From Kappaphycus alvarezii (taxonomy: Eukaryota > Rhodophyta > Florideophyceae > Gigartinales > Solieriaceae), in assembly GCA_002205965.3 (NCBI GenBank), contig NADL03000592.1, positions 186,001 to 250,000 on the forward strand: DNA of 64,000 nucleotides, in the 5' to 3' direction. The notes beneath the pieces were generated by a model that saw only the letters and a list, made by a program, of their open reading frames with translations, did no database searches and was not told the origin of the DNA. Shown piece after piece: positions 24,866 to 36,170 of this stretch. The number at the start of each line of letters is the position of its first letter. Position 1 is the first letter of the stretch. Made by a program: the position numbers and the translations under genes.

Positions 24866-26029
24866 TCGTCATCAGGATGAAAGAATCCATTAAAGCCTCT
24901 ACCTGTAAGAAGTTTTTACGTCGGATATAAAAAGCCATACCCAACGACACCGTCGCCGTGGTTGCGGTCCAGGTTCATTTCTACGATCAAAAATGCAACT
25001 AACTTTGCCGTTTGAAATAACGACTATAATTTTCTTAGTGCTAAGTGCGTTCTAGTTGCAGCAAAGATTGCTCATATCCGAAAAGTAAGTCAGGACACGT
25101 GAGAAATAGATTAAGCGTGAAGTCGAGCTCCAAAGGGGTCTTTGGCCATCAGCTGCTGGCACCAACTGAAAATATACCTTCTCTATGAGTCAAATGCCTC
25201 CAACCTCATATAAAACACACATTAAATCCCATTTTATCCTCAAGCACCGTCCTTTCCTTCCGTTACGCATCATCTCATCTTACCCTCACACGGTCTTACC
25301 CGTCGCTCTCATGCACATTGTATAGCCCAATTACCACGCAAACCTTCTTTCAACAACATTGCACAGCATCATCTCTCTCCTACGCACAAACTATCACCTA
25401 CTCCCCCGCTTTCCTCATCGTATTCACCCCTTACTGCGCACAATATCTCTCAAAAACATCCCATTTTGCGCCCACTATTTTCTTTACGTACCATCTCAAC
25501 CTTCAATATTACGCTCCGCATTGCCTCTTGTAGGAATACCTCATATCTATTCTCGCATCTTCCAATTTAGAACTCGCTTCACATACTAAATTGAATTAGT
25601 TTATTATCAGGTCATCAATCCAAATGAAGAAAGAACTACAAACGCGTAGTGGTGCAACTGTAATAGGGGAACAAAAAGGAAACTCCTTTGCTAGCGCCAG
25701 CGTCAATATTGCTCAGCCGGTTTAACAAGTTGTCACATCAATTATACCAACTTCCTCGCAATACATCCCCGTTGCAGTCACTGCCAAAACCCCGATTATC
25801 TCAAAAAAATTGCTACAGTAGTTACTTCAAATATGAAGACCACCTCACCACCAATCTCGAACGCTGAGGATAATATCACATCGGCGCGAGAGATCGCGCC
25901 CACCATAAGCTTGACAGCTCCGACAGCCCTTCTGCTTACTTCGAATAATACGAATCCTCTGAATGCGTCAATAGACTGTTAAAGAGGACTTCAATTTTTG
26001 TCTGTGTTACGACGAAGAAAGAAAAGAAT
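24866..26029. other. No gene; pyrimidine-rich segment
   Basis: The + strand between about 25200 and 25580 is C/T-rich with few G. It could be the LTR or leader of the minus-strand Copia remnant, whose 5' side faces this region, but no second copy was found to prove it. The remainder shows no motif. Confidence 0.35.
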
Positions 26030-26750
26030 AGGAGACACGCAAGGTTTTCTAGACTTGATTATCATCAGGGAAGTACCCGCAAATAAGGCTCATATTGCAA
26101 GCTTTGATAATATGAAAAAAAGTTTGACGAAACTGCAAAAAGATTAATGAAAATATGCTCTTAAGGAGCGATAAATACTGTTACTGGTAAAGTTGTACAG
26201 TATCGTTATAGGCGCCTTCAAATTTCGTTTGAAAAATCGGATGAACGGGACCAGATTCGGTCTGGCGTCGGAGAAGAGGCAAGTGAAATGGATGAGTTGC
26301 TTCATATGTGTCGCGAGGCCAGAGATGGTGTTGATGGAAAACACAGTGCAGAAAAGCGCACAGTAAAGGGCATTGGAGACGACAACGAACGAGTGGTAGG
26401 GGGTTACAATGCCTGGCAACAAGCACAGGGAGATCTTCTGACAAAGATGGAAACAGCGGAACTGTGACCCCAGGTGAGCAGCTTGGGGAGCGTCCTCGCA
26501 AATTTCAGCGAGTCTTGGGATGCTCTGGTGGAATGGAGTGCTTTGTAATGCACATAAGAAATGCAGACCTTGCTCATAATAGCTTATGTGAAGAGAAGCT
26601 CGAGTTTGAGATTGCATAGTTAGAACTAGAACTAGAGACGAAGGAAAAAGAATGTGACAGAGAAGAACGGAGATCAGTCCTTTAAGCAAACCAAGAGCTC
26701 GAATTCGCTAATTTTCCGATGATAATGGAAATATTTTGCCAGAAATCAGA
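26030..26750 (+). pseudogene. Harbinger-associated SANT/Myb-like protein, broken
   Basis: Coding-like segments on the plus strand read DLIIIREVPANKAHIASF, then after a shift in an A-run KFDETAKRL, then a long stretch through SFEKSDERDQIRSGVGEE, MDELLHMCREARD and KMETAEL. It ends in a charged helix-rich tail with LEFEIA..LELELETKEKECDREE. This order matches the Myb/SANT-like DNA-binding companions of Harbinger transposases, which help target the transposase to DNA. Frameshifts and stops interrupt it several times. The 181-codon minus-strand frame over the same bases is a shadow. Confidence 0.55.
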
Positions 26751-26840
26751 CTAGCTGATTCGTTTTAATCCATAAATGTGATCTATTCTCCTTGAGAAAG
26801 AGACAAGTACTCCTCCAATGTTTGGGGGAGGGCACCTAAA

Positions 26841-27810
26841 TTACTTAGACGTTTTTTGAGGATACATGCAGTTTCGAATATTGTTGAGTAAGATAGCACC
26901 CTTACAAAGAGAGCCAACTGGGGATTCTAGTAATTTCATCTTACGTTTAAAGTCGACAGCTGTGAAATATGCTTTGATTTCTTTGAAGATCCACTCTACA
27001 GTGACACTTACCCTTGGTATGTCTCTATTAAACGCCGTTAGGTAGGGCTGCAACTGGCTTCCTTGATATTAGACATACAGAAACCAACGCCGATTGTATC
27101 CACTGTCCCCCGTACAAACAGTACTTGTCAGTGCCAAAATCTAATCCATTCGGTAGAACTCCGTCAATATTGCTCCGACACCAAAGTGTCCAGTTATGAT
27201 ATATCCCCACTACCATCTGGGACTGTAATAGTTTGAAAGGTAAGAGATTGATTGCGCTTGTTGCCACTATATTCAACTAACTGCATCATATGGGACCCAC
27301 TCAGCCGAGCAATAGCAATAACTGTCCCGTCAATAAATCCAACACATTTGAAAGGACATTTAGCTTCGCTCGAATGGAATCTGCGTATAAGGTCTCCCGT
27401 TGTTCGATATACCGTTGAGATAATCCTACTGTCAGCAGCGTATTTCTTACTGCCAGAAACAACTCCAGACATTCCCAAAAGAGCTCCGATAATTGAAAAG
27501 AGTGCTTGCCAAATAAAGTCTCAATGTACCTCCGTCTAGAGGGGGTTGCTAGCCTTCTTAATATGATGCAGGAGAACAGGATAGGATCTATTGCATATAC
27601 ATTCATTCTGGTCGCCGTCAGCGACAAAGGACACCCAATGACTTCTTTTACTCTCGGAAAGTCATCCTTTTCGAAACGGAAAAGGGAAAGGCGATCTTTG
27701 TTGCTGAAAAACTTGAAATTGAAACTGAAGATAGCAAGACTTATTCTGTTTCCGCGTCGTAACATGATTTCACCGTTTTTTGGAGCGAGTTCACTCGATT
27801 TCATGCACAC
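26841..27810 (-). pseudogene. PIF/Harbinger DDE transposase, frameshifted
   Basis: The minus strand reads FRFEKDDFPRVKEVIGCP, then CIILRRLATPSRRRYIETLF, typical of the Harbinger N-terminal helical domain. After a frame change: KCVGFIDGTVIAIAR (first catalytic Asp, codon ~27331) and EYSGNKRNQSLTFQTITVPD. Another shift exposes GDSGYNRRW (second Asp, ~27105). The last frame (27053-26841) gives RVSVTVEWIFKEIKAYF (catalytic Glu, residue 20) and SPVGSLCKGAILLNN. All three catalytic residues are thus present, but across three frames, so the gene is dead. An ATG at 27804 is the likely original or near-original start. Confidence 0.82.
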
Positions 27811-27839
27811 AGTAGAGTATCTGTTGATGTCAGGCTAGA

Positions 27840-28687
27840 AAGCCTGTAGTTTTGGGATAAGCATCATACGCAAATTGGTATGAGGACGATCTTCCAGTTG
27901 CAAAGCCGTGCCGTGCAATTGCGTTGGGTAAAGTCTTTGCGACGGCCTATAGTCATCTATTCGAAATTGTTGATGCTAGTACCGGATCTATGCTAGAGTG
28001 AGCGTCATGTCAGAGTGAGCGTCGAAATTTGCAACATGATGCAAGTATGAGCACCACGGTAATACTTCTGTTTAATTTTCCTAGTTGTTTGGCGAATATT
28101 GTTTCGTAGGAAGCATGAGAAATACTTAACACTTTTCTTAGGAGTGGTTGTTAGGGACCACTAGTGTGCGCCGCTAGCTTATTTGATGTGTGCCCGCTAA
28201 GGGGCAGAACCGGTTCCGAATACAGGGACAAGTAATTACATTAATCCTAGTGTCAGCATGACATTGTAGCATTTCCATGAGGTTTACTGACTTTGAGTCA
28301 GATGAGCTGATCGAGCATACGTACAGTAAATAAAAAAGTGAGCGGCCGCTGTCCGACGGCGTCTCGCCCGAAAAGGGGATGACCACAAAAGTTTTTTATA
28401 GTAATGGTGTTTAGTCACAACCTAAAATTAACTTGAGAATTTCGTTAATCATAAATTCACTAGTATTTTACTCAAGTCATGCGTGTCTTCTGTTTGAGAA
28501 GAGGCCTTATTTTGTAATGATGATGTACAGTAAGGGGGGAATTGGGTTTACTTGAATGGGTTGGTATACTTAATTTTCCGGCTAAGAGCAATCGCACACT
28601 AGGGCTACTGTAAGTAGGGTAACCAATTACTGTACATACCCTCAGAACGGAGGTTCTCTGGAATACACTGTATACACAATTTCAAGT
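27840..28687. other. No gene recognised
   Basis: Short frames only. GTACAGTA-type motifs occur near 28525 and 28640. The segment may include the outer part of the Harbinger element. Confidence 0.4.
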
Positions 28688-28865
28688 TGCGGCCTAAGTG
28701 TCGCTCAAAACTCCTTCCAACAAACAACTGGCGTTATTCTGGACGAGTCTCGCCGCGTGACGAGCGAACAATGTTCGCTGCGCATCAGCAATCGGAATGG
28801 CTGCCCGTGCGGCAATATCAGTCGCAACCCGGTTGGCGAAGTCCCGAGCGGAAGGGTGCCTTTTT
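28688..28865 (-). pseudogene. Non-LTR retrotransposon C-terminal fragment (copy A)
   Basis: The minus strand reads HPSARDFANRVATDIAARAA and then QRTLFARHAARLVQNNASCL before a stop near 28690. The pattern GWHP-x(n)-RHAA-x(n)-NASCLL-G matches the C-terminal tails at 11195-11400 and 28977-29150. Only about 55 codons survive. Confidence 0.55.
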
Positions 28866-28976
28866 GGGGGAATTGGGTTGGTTTACTGTGAGTAATGGAA
28901 AGGTTGGGAGTTCTCTGTACTTGTAATGAAACCATTCGCAGGACCTATATTGTAAGTGCTTGAGCGTGTGTACCAA

Positions 28977-29150
28977 CTAGAAAGTAGCTGGTAGACCGGT
29001 TGACAAGCAAGCTGCGTTGGAGGTGACCATCAACGCCGCGTGTCGTTGGAGGAGAATTGTCCTCACCCTGGAGTATTGGTCCAGGGCTCGGTTGGCGACC
29101 GCTCGGGCTACCTCCGTGATGTGGCGGAACGCTTCGGGATGCCACCCCCC
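28977..29150 (-). pseudogene. Non-LTR retrotransposon C-terminal fragment (copy B)
   Basis: The minus strand reads GGWHPEAFRHITEVARAVAN, then LLQRHAALMVTSNAACLSTG ending at 28977. It is the same tail as in the copy at 11195-12780 (GWHPDAHALL...QRHAAAAVMSNAACLLAGLP). It lies just upstream of copy A on the same strand, with about 110 bases between. Confidence 0.65.
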
Positions 29151-29189
29151 GTGTACAGTGAGTAAATGAAATTTTGTGCTTTTGTGGTC

Positions 29190-29265
29190 GTCAAATGTAC
29201 TGCACTGTACACTAATGATACAGTATATTTTATTGTACACTGAACGCATTACAGTATTGCCATAC
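29190..29265. repeat. GTACTG/CAGTAC motif cluster
   Basis: ATGTACTGCACTGTACAC, GATACAGTATATT, TTGTACACTG and ACAGTATTG lie within 80 bases. They belong to the dispersed short-palindrome family. Confidence 0.5.
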
Positions 29266-30082
29266 CGTCTGCCAGCGTGGCACATGTGCGATACACGGCT
29301 TTACTGTATTTAAGGCTACCTTCCTCGCTCCACCCGGCTCGGACTCGAATAAAACACACCAGATGTCGCACGACAACACAGCAGATTCAGATGGGTTGGT
29401 TCGTTTCACTGCCGGTATCTACTCCTTACGCGTTACTTCAGGCTGCACGCTCCCTTAAGTCGATAATATCTAAGTCGATGATTTTTTCTCTATCTGTGGT
29501 TTTCTTGTTAACGTTTATCTAACTGTTTCACTCAGGCTGACCGACTATTGCATTTTATTTTGTGATAGGCGCTTCTCGTTGCAATTACAAGAAATATCAA
29601 ATGCAGGGATACGGGAGACATTAGCGAGCGAGTGGCAATATCAAGAAAGTACACTTAATTACCAAGTGTACTGGTTTCATAACTGAATGCAAATGAAGTG
29701 TTAGTACAGGATAAATGAACATTTCAATTGGCGGTAATCCATACTAGAGCCTTTCTGATGTTGGGTAGATTGCTTCATGACTCAAGTAGGTGAAAATCTA
29801 TCACCCCAGGCATCCGGGGACAGATCTAGCTTGTTATTTGCAATAGCGCTATTTAGGGCACGGTAAGGTTTTCCTTTTTTAAGTCTCTCTGTTGAATTCT
29901 GTCCTGTGGGTATTCAAAATACATTCTTGCCTTTACATATCTCATATTACTGGCGCATTATGTTAAAATCAATAAGAAGCAGTTTTCAGAGACAGATTTT
30001 AGCCATATTATGCAGTCACTAAGACTCTTAGGGTCATTGAACATTTGTAATAATACCATATTTCCGAAGATTGAGTTAATAT
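29266..30082. other. No gene recognised
   Basis: Short frames only (29277-29522 +, no motif). The right part may be the 3' end or LTR of the Copia remnant to its right, but no repeat pair was identified. Confidence 0.4.
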
Positions 30083-30568
30083 TCAATCGCATAGAAGTGG
30101 AAAAATCAAAACCATGTACCATTGAAAAAAATCAGCAGCCAATGCACTCTGGGCAACGCGTCGGGCCTTCATACTCGCATAATGAATAATATTTGATTTT
30201 ACGTGGTAGTTAATAAACGTCACAGTATAACCAAGCTTAGAGAATTGATCTATGTTAATCGCAAAACTTATTTCTACGAATACGACAGCCGAGAGAAACT
30301 TAATATTCAACTTGACGAAGTTTAGCCCCTTTTCAGAGTTGTACTTGCAGCATTGGATGTATTTGTTCAATTGCTTAAAATCGGCTGAATCATGATTTAT
30401 AATCAGAGCAGCAATTGTAATCTCGAGAGATAGGTCCGGCCTACAGACTGCAGCGATGAAAGATTCTCGTGCCTGCTGAGGTATGAAATTTTGTTTAGAT
30501 TGCTTTTCCTCACTAACGAGAGACATTTTTCTAATATTTCTGTCTGTATCAGGTGAAAATTTGATCAA
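30083..30568 (-). pseudogene. Copia RT end/RNase H remnant
   Basis: This 161-codon frame contains RESFIAAVCRPDLSLEITIA, LNKYIQCCKYNSEKGLNFVK, HYASMKARRVAQSALAADFF. These correspond to the RT thumb and RNase H region of Copia polyproteins; compare SYSSHKSRKVTRSVLGAEVY in Element 1. The first RNase H Asp region is degenerate (VFVEISFA instead of VYSDSSFA). It is a decayed fragment. Confidence 0.7.
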
Positions 30569-30759
30569 TTATTAGATATCATACCCCAATTAAACAGCAC
30601 TGGTGATACAGCGTCAATAAATGAAGCGCCTTTACACTTGAAAAGTGGTGAAACAGAACTTTCAGTTCTTAAATATTTCCGATTAGCTGCAGTAAATGTG
30701 TCACCGGTTTGCAAGCAATCAATTCCCCTCAGCCGGTCATGAAAATGTGAGCAATGTCT

Positions 30760-31095
30760 TGCTGTACCAAAAATGATGATCTTAGGAAGTCACAGTAAAC
30801 ATCAATCATGGACTGAGGGCCCCATTCCAAATTGGTTGGTGTGGTGGGAATTGTAGTTCCAGATACCAGTGAACCCCTGCCTCAGGGATGCCATACAAAG
30901 GTTTTTTTAATTTTCCAAAAACCTCCCCAGGGAAGGTTCAAGATGGCAGGAGTGCGCACAAAAAATCACTGAGCATGGGTGTAGATGATTGAGTATGTGC
31001 CTGAGAGATATCCGTAGTGAATATTTGCAACGTCGGATCAAGCGGGGCAATGGCTAATAGTAGTCGCTGGAAGGCACGTTACACAGTGGTTAATT
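30760..31095 (-). pseudogene. Copia RT core remnant
   Basis: The minus strand reads RLLLAIAPLDPTLQIF, TTDISQAYTQS (first catalytic Asp region) and GKLKKPLYGIPEAGVHWYLE, separated by stops. These are the palm motifs preceding the YVDD box in Copia RTs. No single open frame spans it. Confidence 0.65.
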
Positions 31096-31679
31096 ATAAA
31101 AAGGGGCCATGTTTCGTGTCATTATACGCTTGAACGAAAGCCTGGACTTCTCATAGGCATCAGGAGATATTTCATGTTTCACTTCATATTCGAAGAGACT
31201 ACCTTGAATGCGGCATCCGTTTGCATTGCCGTCAGGAAAATATCAGAAACGCCTTATGAAATTACCCCATCAATCTCCATCTAACAGAACTCATGGAAAC
31301 TCTTGTGATCCTTCGGTTGAGATTTCACACCGATAGTCAATAAAACAAGTAGTTCCATAAAATCCTGATTATGGGTAAAATTGGATGATATCATCATGTA
31401 TTAGTGTATAAGTAGGGTAAGAGGAGGATAAAGAAGGCTTTTTTGTGGTAGCTCCCTCGTTTATATTCCTGAGGGGTTGAGTAGGCACAATTTAACCCTT
31501 AAAACAGAAGTGCGAATAGGTTTTGAGCCATTTGATACTTGGACATTGCATGTTGCTCCCCGTATGCCAGACGAGGCAAATGAACCATCCTAGCGGTAAT
31601 TTTTAGGCATTCATATGATAACATATGAGCCAATTAGTGCAAAGTGGATGTCAGAGACAACGGGTAGTTGCGGAGGGCT

Positions 31680-32560
31680 TTAGCGCCAATCGTACGTGGT
31701 GCTTTGCGAAAAAAATTTCATCTCTTCAGTAGCTTGTTTAAGAGAAGCGGCCCTTTGGTAAGCGGACTTAGAGGGTAGGTCAGTTGGAAATCCCAGCCTT
31801 GGCAGAGACCCGCAGACGAACAACGTGGACACCAAGCCATGTGGTCTGACAAATTCGTTCACAGCGTTCACTGAAATCTGTAAAATAGCGTCATCATCAA
31901 GGAGGGGAGCCGCAGATTTAGTCACATTTAAAGCCTTTCTCATAATTTTATGGTACCTCTCCACATATGTGAGCGAGTTAGCTCTCGAAAAATACCTGTT
32001 TAGTGCGGATATGTACAAGTTTCGACTCTGTTTGGAATGCATTCGATAAAAACTGCTTCTCTGCATCATAAGTAATGAAATCGGGGGGTCCAAGGTAAAT
32101 ATAGATCTAGTAGAGGCGGAATGCTCGCCAAACAGAATCTGCTGAGAAAATATCCAACCAGCAGTAAGCTTGATATTTCATGGACTCATCAACTACATGA
32201 AGTGCGATTTTCTTCCGTAGAGTAAATATTTTCAGAAATATGTTCTGATGAAAACACCATCCTTCAATGTGAAGTTGAAACGCATAAGTTTCTGTGGGTA
32301 CCATCGGCATCGGTGGCAGGAACAGACGATTTGCTCCAGAATTGACATCCTAGTTGAGTCGACCTCTTCAATATTTGCCCTGAGCAAAAAAATTAAACAA
32401 ATTACTAGCGCTGGGTTAGCCGAACCGCCTATGGAGGCGTTGGAGCTCAGCCCTCGCGTAAAGGCATTCTGTAGTTGGGCTACAACGTTAGAATGCATGG
32501 CCAAACTCCCTAGAGAGAACAACTCTCTTACTTGTTTAAATATGGGTGAAATTATCAGTG
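31680..32560 (-). pseudogene. Copia-type integrase remnant
   Basis: From right to left: a Cys/His segment SCHRCRWYPQKLMRF, the core VVDESMKYQAYCWLDIFSAD (first catalytic Asp region), YLGPPDFITYDAEKQF (second Asp), and VERYHKIMRKAL (Glu region) followed by PHGLVSTLFVCGSLPRLGF (frame 31680-32093). The last part parallels GERYHDPLRRIY and PEGLVPSLLVFGVLPRF in Element 1. The parts lie in three frames. Confidence 0.72.
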
Positions 32561-33304
32561 ATGTTACTGTAATATATGCCCATGCGGTCCATGTCAGATA
32601 GACTGAGTACTACGGGTAGATTCTCATCGCGAACGTGAACGAAAAAGAGCACTACAAATTTCGCAAAAGGGAATTTGATTAGGGCTGTACTGATTGATTG
32701 GGCAGATCCTGCTCCAAATATACCTTCAGCTTTCTGGACTTGTCAATATCAGAGCTCACCCCTACATGCCTGCAGTATGCGTTGATTGGGCGATTCCTGC
32801 ATTTACACCCCTAACAAACCCAGATTATTCAATGAATCCATAAAATATGTATCTGAGTAGCAAATGGGCTGATGGACCCTAGAAGAAAGTGCATGGATAG
32901 CCTTTGAATCATATACATGTGTAATGGATGAGCTAAACTTTCTGTGATGCTCATACCTGCATTCAAAATAATCTTTCAAAGAGGTAATTTCGTTCCAATC
33001 AGAAGCGCCAATCGACATTACATGTGCCGTTATATCCTCGATCTCGTTTATGAAAGCGTCTTTTTTTTCTGAACTGCTTTTCTGCCGATCATGTTCCTAT
33101 TTGAAGTAAACCTGAAGTTTCCTAGAAGCCTTATTCTTTCTTAAAGCATCCATTTGTTATGACTTTGAGTAGTTGGTAGACCAATTTCACTCTTGTTGAC
33201 ATGCAAAAAATTTCTTTTTCCTGTGCTTTGTGCGGAATTTTCTGTCATCAACCGTAGCATCAATGTTATTCTGCCTTTTACCTGAAGCAAGTGATGCACG
33301 GAGA

Positions 33305-34020
33305 TCAGCGATCACGTCTTGTATAGTAGTAGCAGGCTTGAAGTATGCCAACTGGAAAAATGTTTCGCGACAAACTGCTTTTAGCAGTTTGTAGCCAGTT
33401 TGTTTTCAATATAGTATCATTTAAATATTCAGTTGGTAGTGAGACTTGAATATCATAAAGGCGAAATAACATGTTTTCCAGGCATTCGATCTTACTTCTT
33501 CCCACATTTTGAGATATTTTCTATGTCAGTATCATATCATTCAATTCCCCGAAGTGGGATTCGGACCCTTTTGGCAGTTTGGAATCGATTTTTAGTAATT
33601 TCAACAGAACATTCAACAGAAGCCCCTTGTTTCTCAAATTATCAAAATACAAATGTTTACTTTCGCCACAGAGCATGTTAGAGAAGGCGCGACAACGATC
33701 GTCAGTAGCAAGTGAGATCTGATCAAATCTTTCTTCAAATATACCGTACTTCCGGTCAAATTTATACCATGGTTTACTACCTTAATTTTCATTATCGCAG
33801 TTGTATGCCTTATATAGGTTTGCTAGATTACCTGATCCAATCTTAATTGACCCTTCCTGACTTCTGCCGTTAATGGCATTTTGTCCGTCCCTCTGATTCT
33901 GTAGAGTAACAGTATTGCTGTCCGGCAGGGCTACTGTCTTAACAGTTGGTTGCGTACCTGCAGGATTCTCTGCATCATCCAACGGCCAATGAATATACTC
34001 CTCCATTGTAGCATATATAG
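33305..34020 (-). pseudogene. Copia-type gag remnant
   Basis: A minus-strand frame around 33780-33600 reads WYKFDRKYGIFEERF, ATDDRCRAFSNMLCGESKHL and YFDNLRNKG, then after a stop SKIECLENMLFRLYDIQVSL. This parallels the Gag of Element 1 (AEYKYACQDY, NDEQKLKYLHHLLTGNSKRF). An upstream 74-codon frame (34006-33782) is an Asn/Gln-rich N-terminal part. Confidence 0.5.
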
Positions 34021-35179
34021 TGTATCTGCCAATAGTACATTTCTTCCCTTTCTTACAAATACTCCTTTCTTTCTCAAAATATCGGGAAGTGTCCGTCTAT
34101 TGTGTTTGTCTAGAGCATGGAAATACTCCTTGGTAAAAGAACGAAAATCATCGGCGTAGTATCCAGAAAGATCATCATCCTCCTCTTCCTCATTTCTATA
34201 GAGCTCTATACAGTATTACGCAAACTACTGTATATCATTAGCTGTGGATTGTTCCGGAAGTACCTTTTGAACCGCTTCTACAGGTCTACTAGCTACGCCG
34301 TGCGCATATAGCGGGACTGGCCAGTGTCGCATGTGTTGAAACATGCGTGGCAAGGTAGAAACAATGTGACCGTTTGGCATTAGCGCGCATCATGCAATTC
34401 AGTTGTTGGTGTAAGATCATTGGGCGACCTTAGTGGATGCAACCAAATCATGTCTAAAATTTGGTCTAAATTAGAATTGCATTTCGGTTATGATTCGTTC
34501 ATGGGCAAATGAGTGTTACACATTCGATCAAAATTTGAAATTCGGCAAACGATTTTGAAACATTTTGTAGATAATAATTAATTTGAACGTTCATGCTGCC
34601 CACGTTTTGTGCGGTGCGCTTGTGTTGCAGCGAATCTGGTCGCGCACTGCTTAGTGTCTATTGGACCGTTGTCCTCATATGAGGACAACTTTTAGCCCTG
34701 TTTTTCAATTAAATGTTTTTTACATCAGCGCATTTCTTTTCCCTCCGCATTAGGTCATGAGTGTAGATGGCCGATCAAAACAAACTTTTCAAGATTGTTG
34801 ACCTCGGTGAAGGCTAGAGCAGTTTTCCCTCACCAGCTTCCGTTCTTCGCAAGAAGTTGTGAAAAAGGCTTCATTTTGGAAGTAAATATCGTTCATGTTA
34901 TCGTGGGGCGTTTTAGAATCGAGGGGGCATGTACAGTAAGAATTAATTTACTGTAACTTAAAACCTTTTTTGCAGTAAAACGTTCTGGCTTCCAAAACAT
35001 TTACTGTTCCAAAATGTACCTAAAACTGTCCTCATATGAGGAAAAAGTGTGTCTTATGAGACAGAGCATGATAATATAGAGATTAGTAGAGATGGCAGTG
35101 CGCTTTCAAGTCCGAGTTAACAACCCAAGCTACTTCTCGCTTTAACACTCATCTTTGCTTCGAATCTTAGATTTATCCT
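34021..35179. other. No gene recognised
   Basis: Mostly AT-rich. Short palindromic CTCATATGAG occurs twice (around 34676-34685 and 35031-35041) within CCTCATATGAGGA, and GTACAGTAA near 34932. Nothing else is identifiable. Confidence 0.4.
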
Positions 35180-36170
35180 CATCCTGTTACCTTCCGCATT
35201 AGTGCTCGGAGAATTCCCGCAGCTTAGTACCCTCTCCGAGCCACACCAAATTTATTCGACCAAGGTCGAAGTTCTCAGCAGTGAAGGGTCCCACCCACTC
35301 TCTGATGCGATTCGCAACGACCTTCACCAGCAATAAAGAGCAAATATTGCGACTTTTGTGCGTGATGATATGGTAATTCACATGGCTACCCTCTCCTCCG
35401 CCGTAAGCGCGCACTAAAGCATTTCGTAATTCCTGAGTGTCATGTTTCGTCCGAACCTGGAGACAAATTGCTAGTCTGGCGCGAGAGCATTGTTTCGAAT
35501 CGCATCCGTTAGTTGTTCGGACCCTTTAAAGTTGAGTAATTTCGACCCTGACAAGAGGCTAGTCTTCATTCGCAATATGGATACCAATCCTGCAAGGCAT
35601 TCCACCGTCACACAAGTAATGATGTATCTTAGCTATAAAATTCTTGCAAATAAGCTCCTAATTGACATCACAGCAGGCCCGAATAGATTCCAATCTCCTT
35701 TAGAAGATCTTTCTATAGCTGCTGAAGTACTTGATCCAAGCTATGATCTAGCAAATGGGCCAGAAATGATGTTCGCGAAGAATGAGGACATACGAAGCTT
35801 ATTGGAGCGCGGAAGTTTTAAGGTTTTACTTGGCGAAGAACTGCTTCTCGACAAAAAAGTTTTTTCGGCACGCTTTTAACTCTCTCCTAAGTTAGAAATC
35901 GATGGAAAAACTAAGTCAAAGGCAATATTCGTCAGTAGAAGGCATTGAGACCTAATGAAGCACATCACTGTACATTCCTCATTCAAGCTTCAACTTCAAT
36001 ACGTTCAATTGCGCCTAGGCTTGGTATCCACCTTCTGTTTTGACTCCTGAACCGCGCAAGGCACACGGGCGTATATACAGTCTTCAGAACCCCTTTCGCG
36101 AGATGTATTTATTAGCAAGCCCGCTCCTGAGCCCGATCTAGACCTTAACCAATGGTTGAAACCACTTATC
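35180..36170 (+). pseudogene. Copia fragment: integrase C-terminus and RT N-terminus
   Basis: The plus strand around 35455-35545 reads GDKLLVWRESIVSN and LFGPFKVE, the integrase C-terminal pattern also seen in Element 1 (GSKVLVYREKSKPKWTGPYK). Frame 35490-35879 continues with VTQVMMYL and the RT leader AKNEDIRSLLERGSFKVLLG, ending in FSARF. Beyond its stop, KSKAIFVSRRH, TRAYIQSSEPLSRDVFISKP and LNQWLKPLIP correspond to KARFVVQGHRD, QAYLQSAQS and LLKPLYG of Element 1. Stops are frequent. No LTRs were seen. Confidence 0.6.

Larger units (their letters stand above)
26030..27838. mobile_element. Decayed PIF/Harbinger DNA transposon
   Basis: A SANT/Myb-like accessory gene (+, 26030-26750) and a DDE transposase gene (-, 26841-27810) lie convergently with about 90 bp between their ends. 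PIF/Harbinger elements characteristically carry this pair. Terminal inverted repeats and 3-bp target duplications were not located, so the true ends may lie outside these limits. Confidence 0.7.
30083..34020 (-). mobile_element. Old Copia-type retrotransposon, minus strand
   Basis: Pieces in the correct Copia order lie on one strand: gag (about 34020-33300), integrase (32560-31680), RT (31095-30760) and RNase H (30568-30083). Stops and frame changes interrupt all parts, so the element is ancient. The motifs resemble those of Element 1 (39433-46207), so it is a diverged relative. LTRs were not recognised. Confidence 0.75.

Noticed and set aside
26144..26689. 181-codon minus-strand hydrophobic frame
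   Set aside because: The plus strand over the same bases carries a SANT/Myb-like Harbinger companion; the hydrophobic product is what the complement of a Glu/Lys-rich gene would give.
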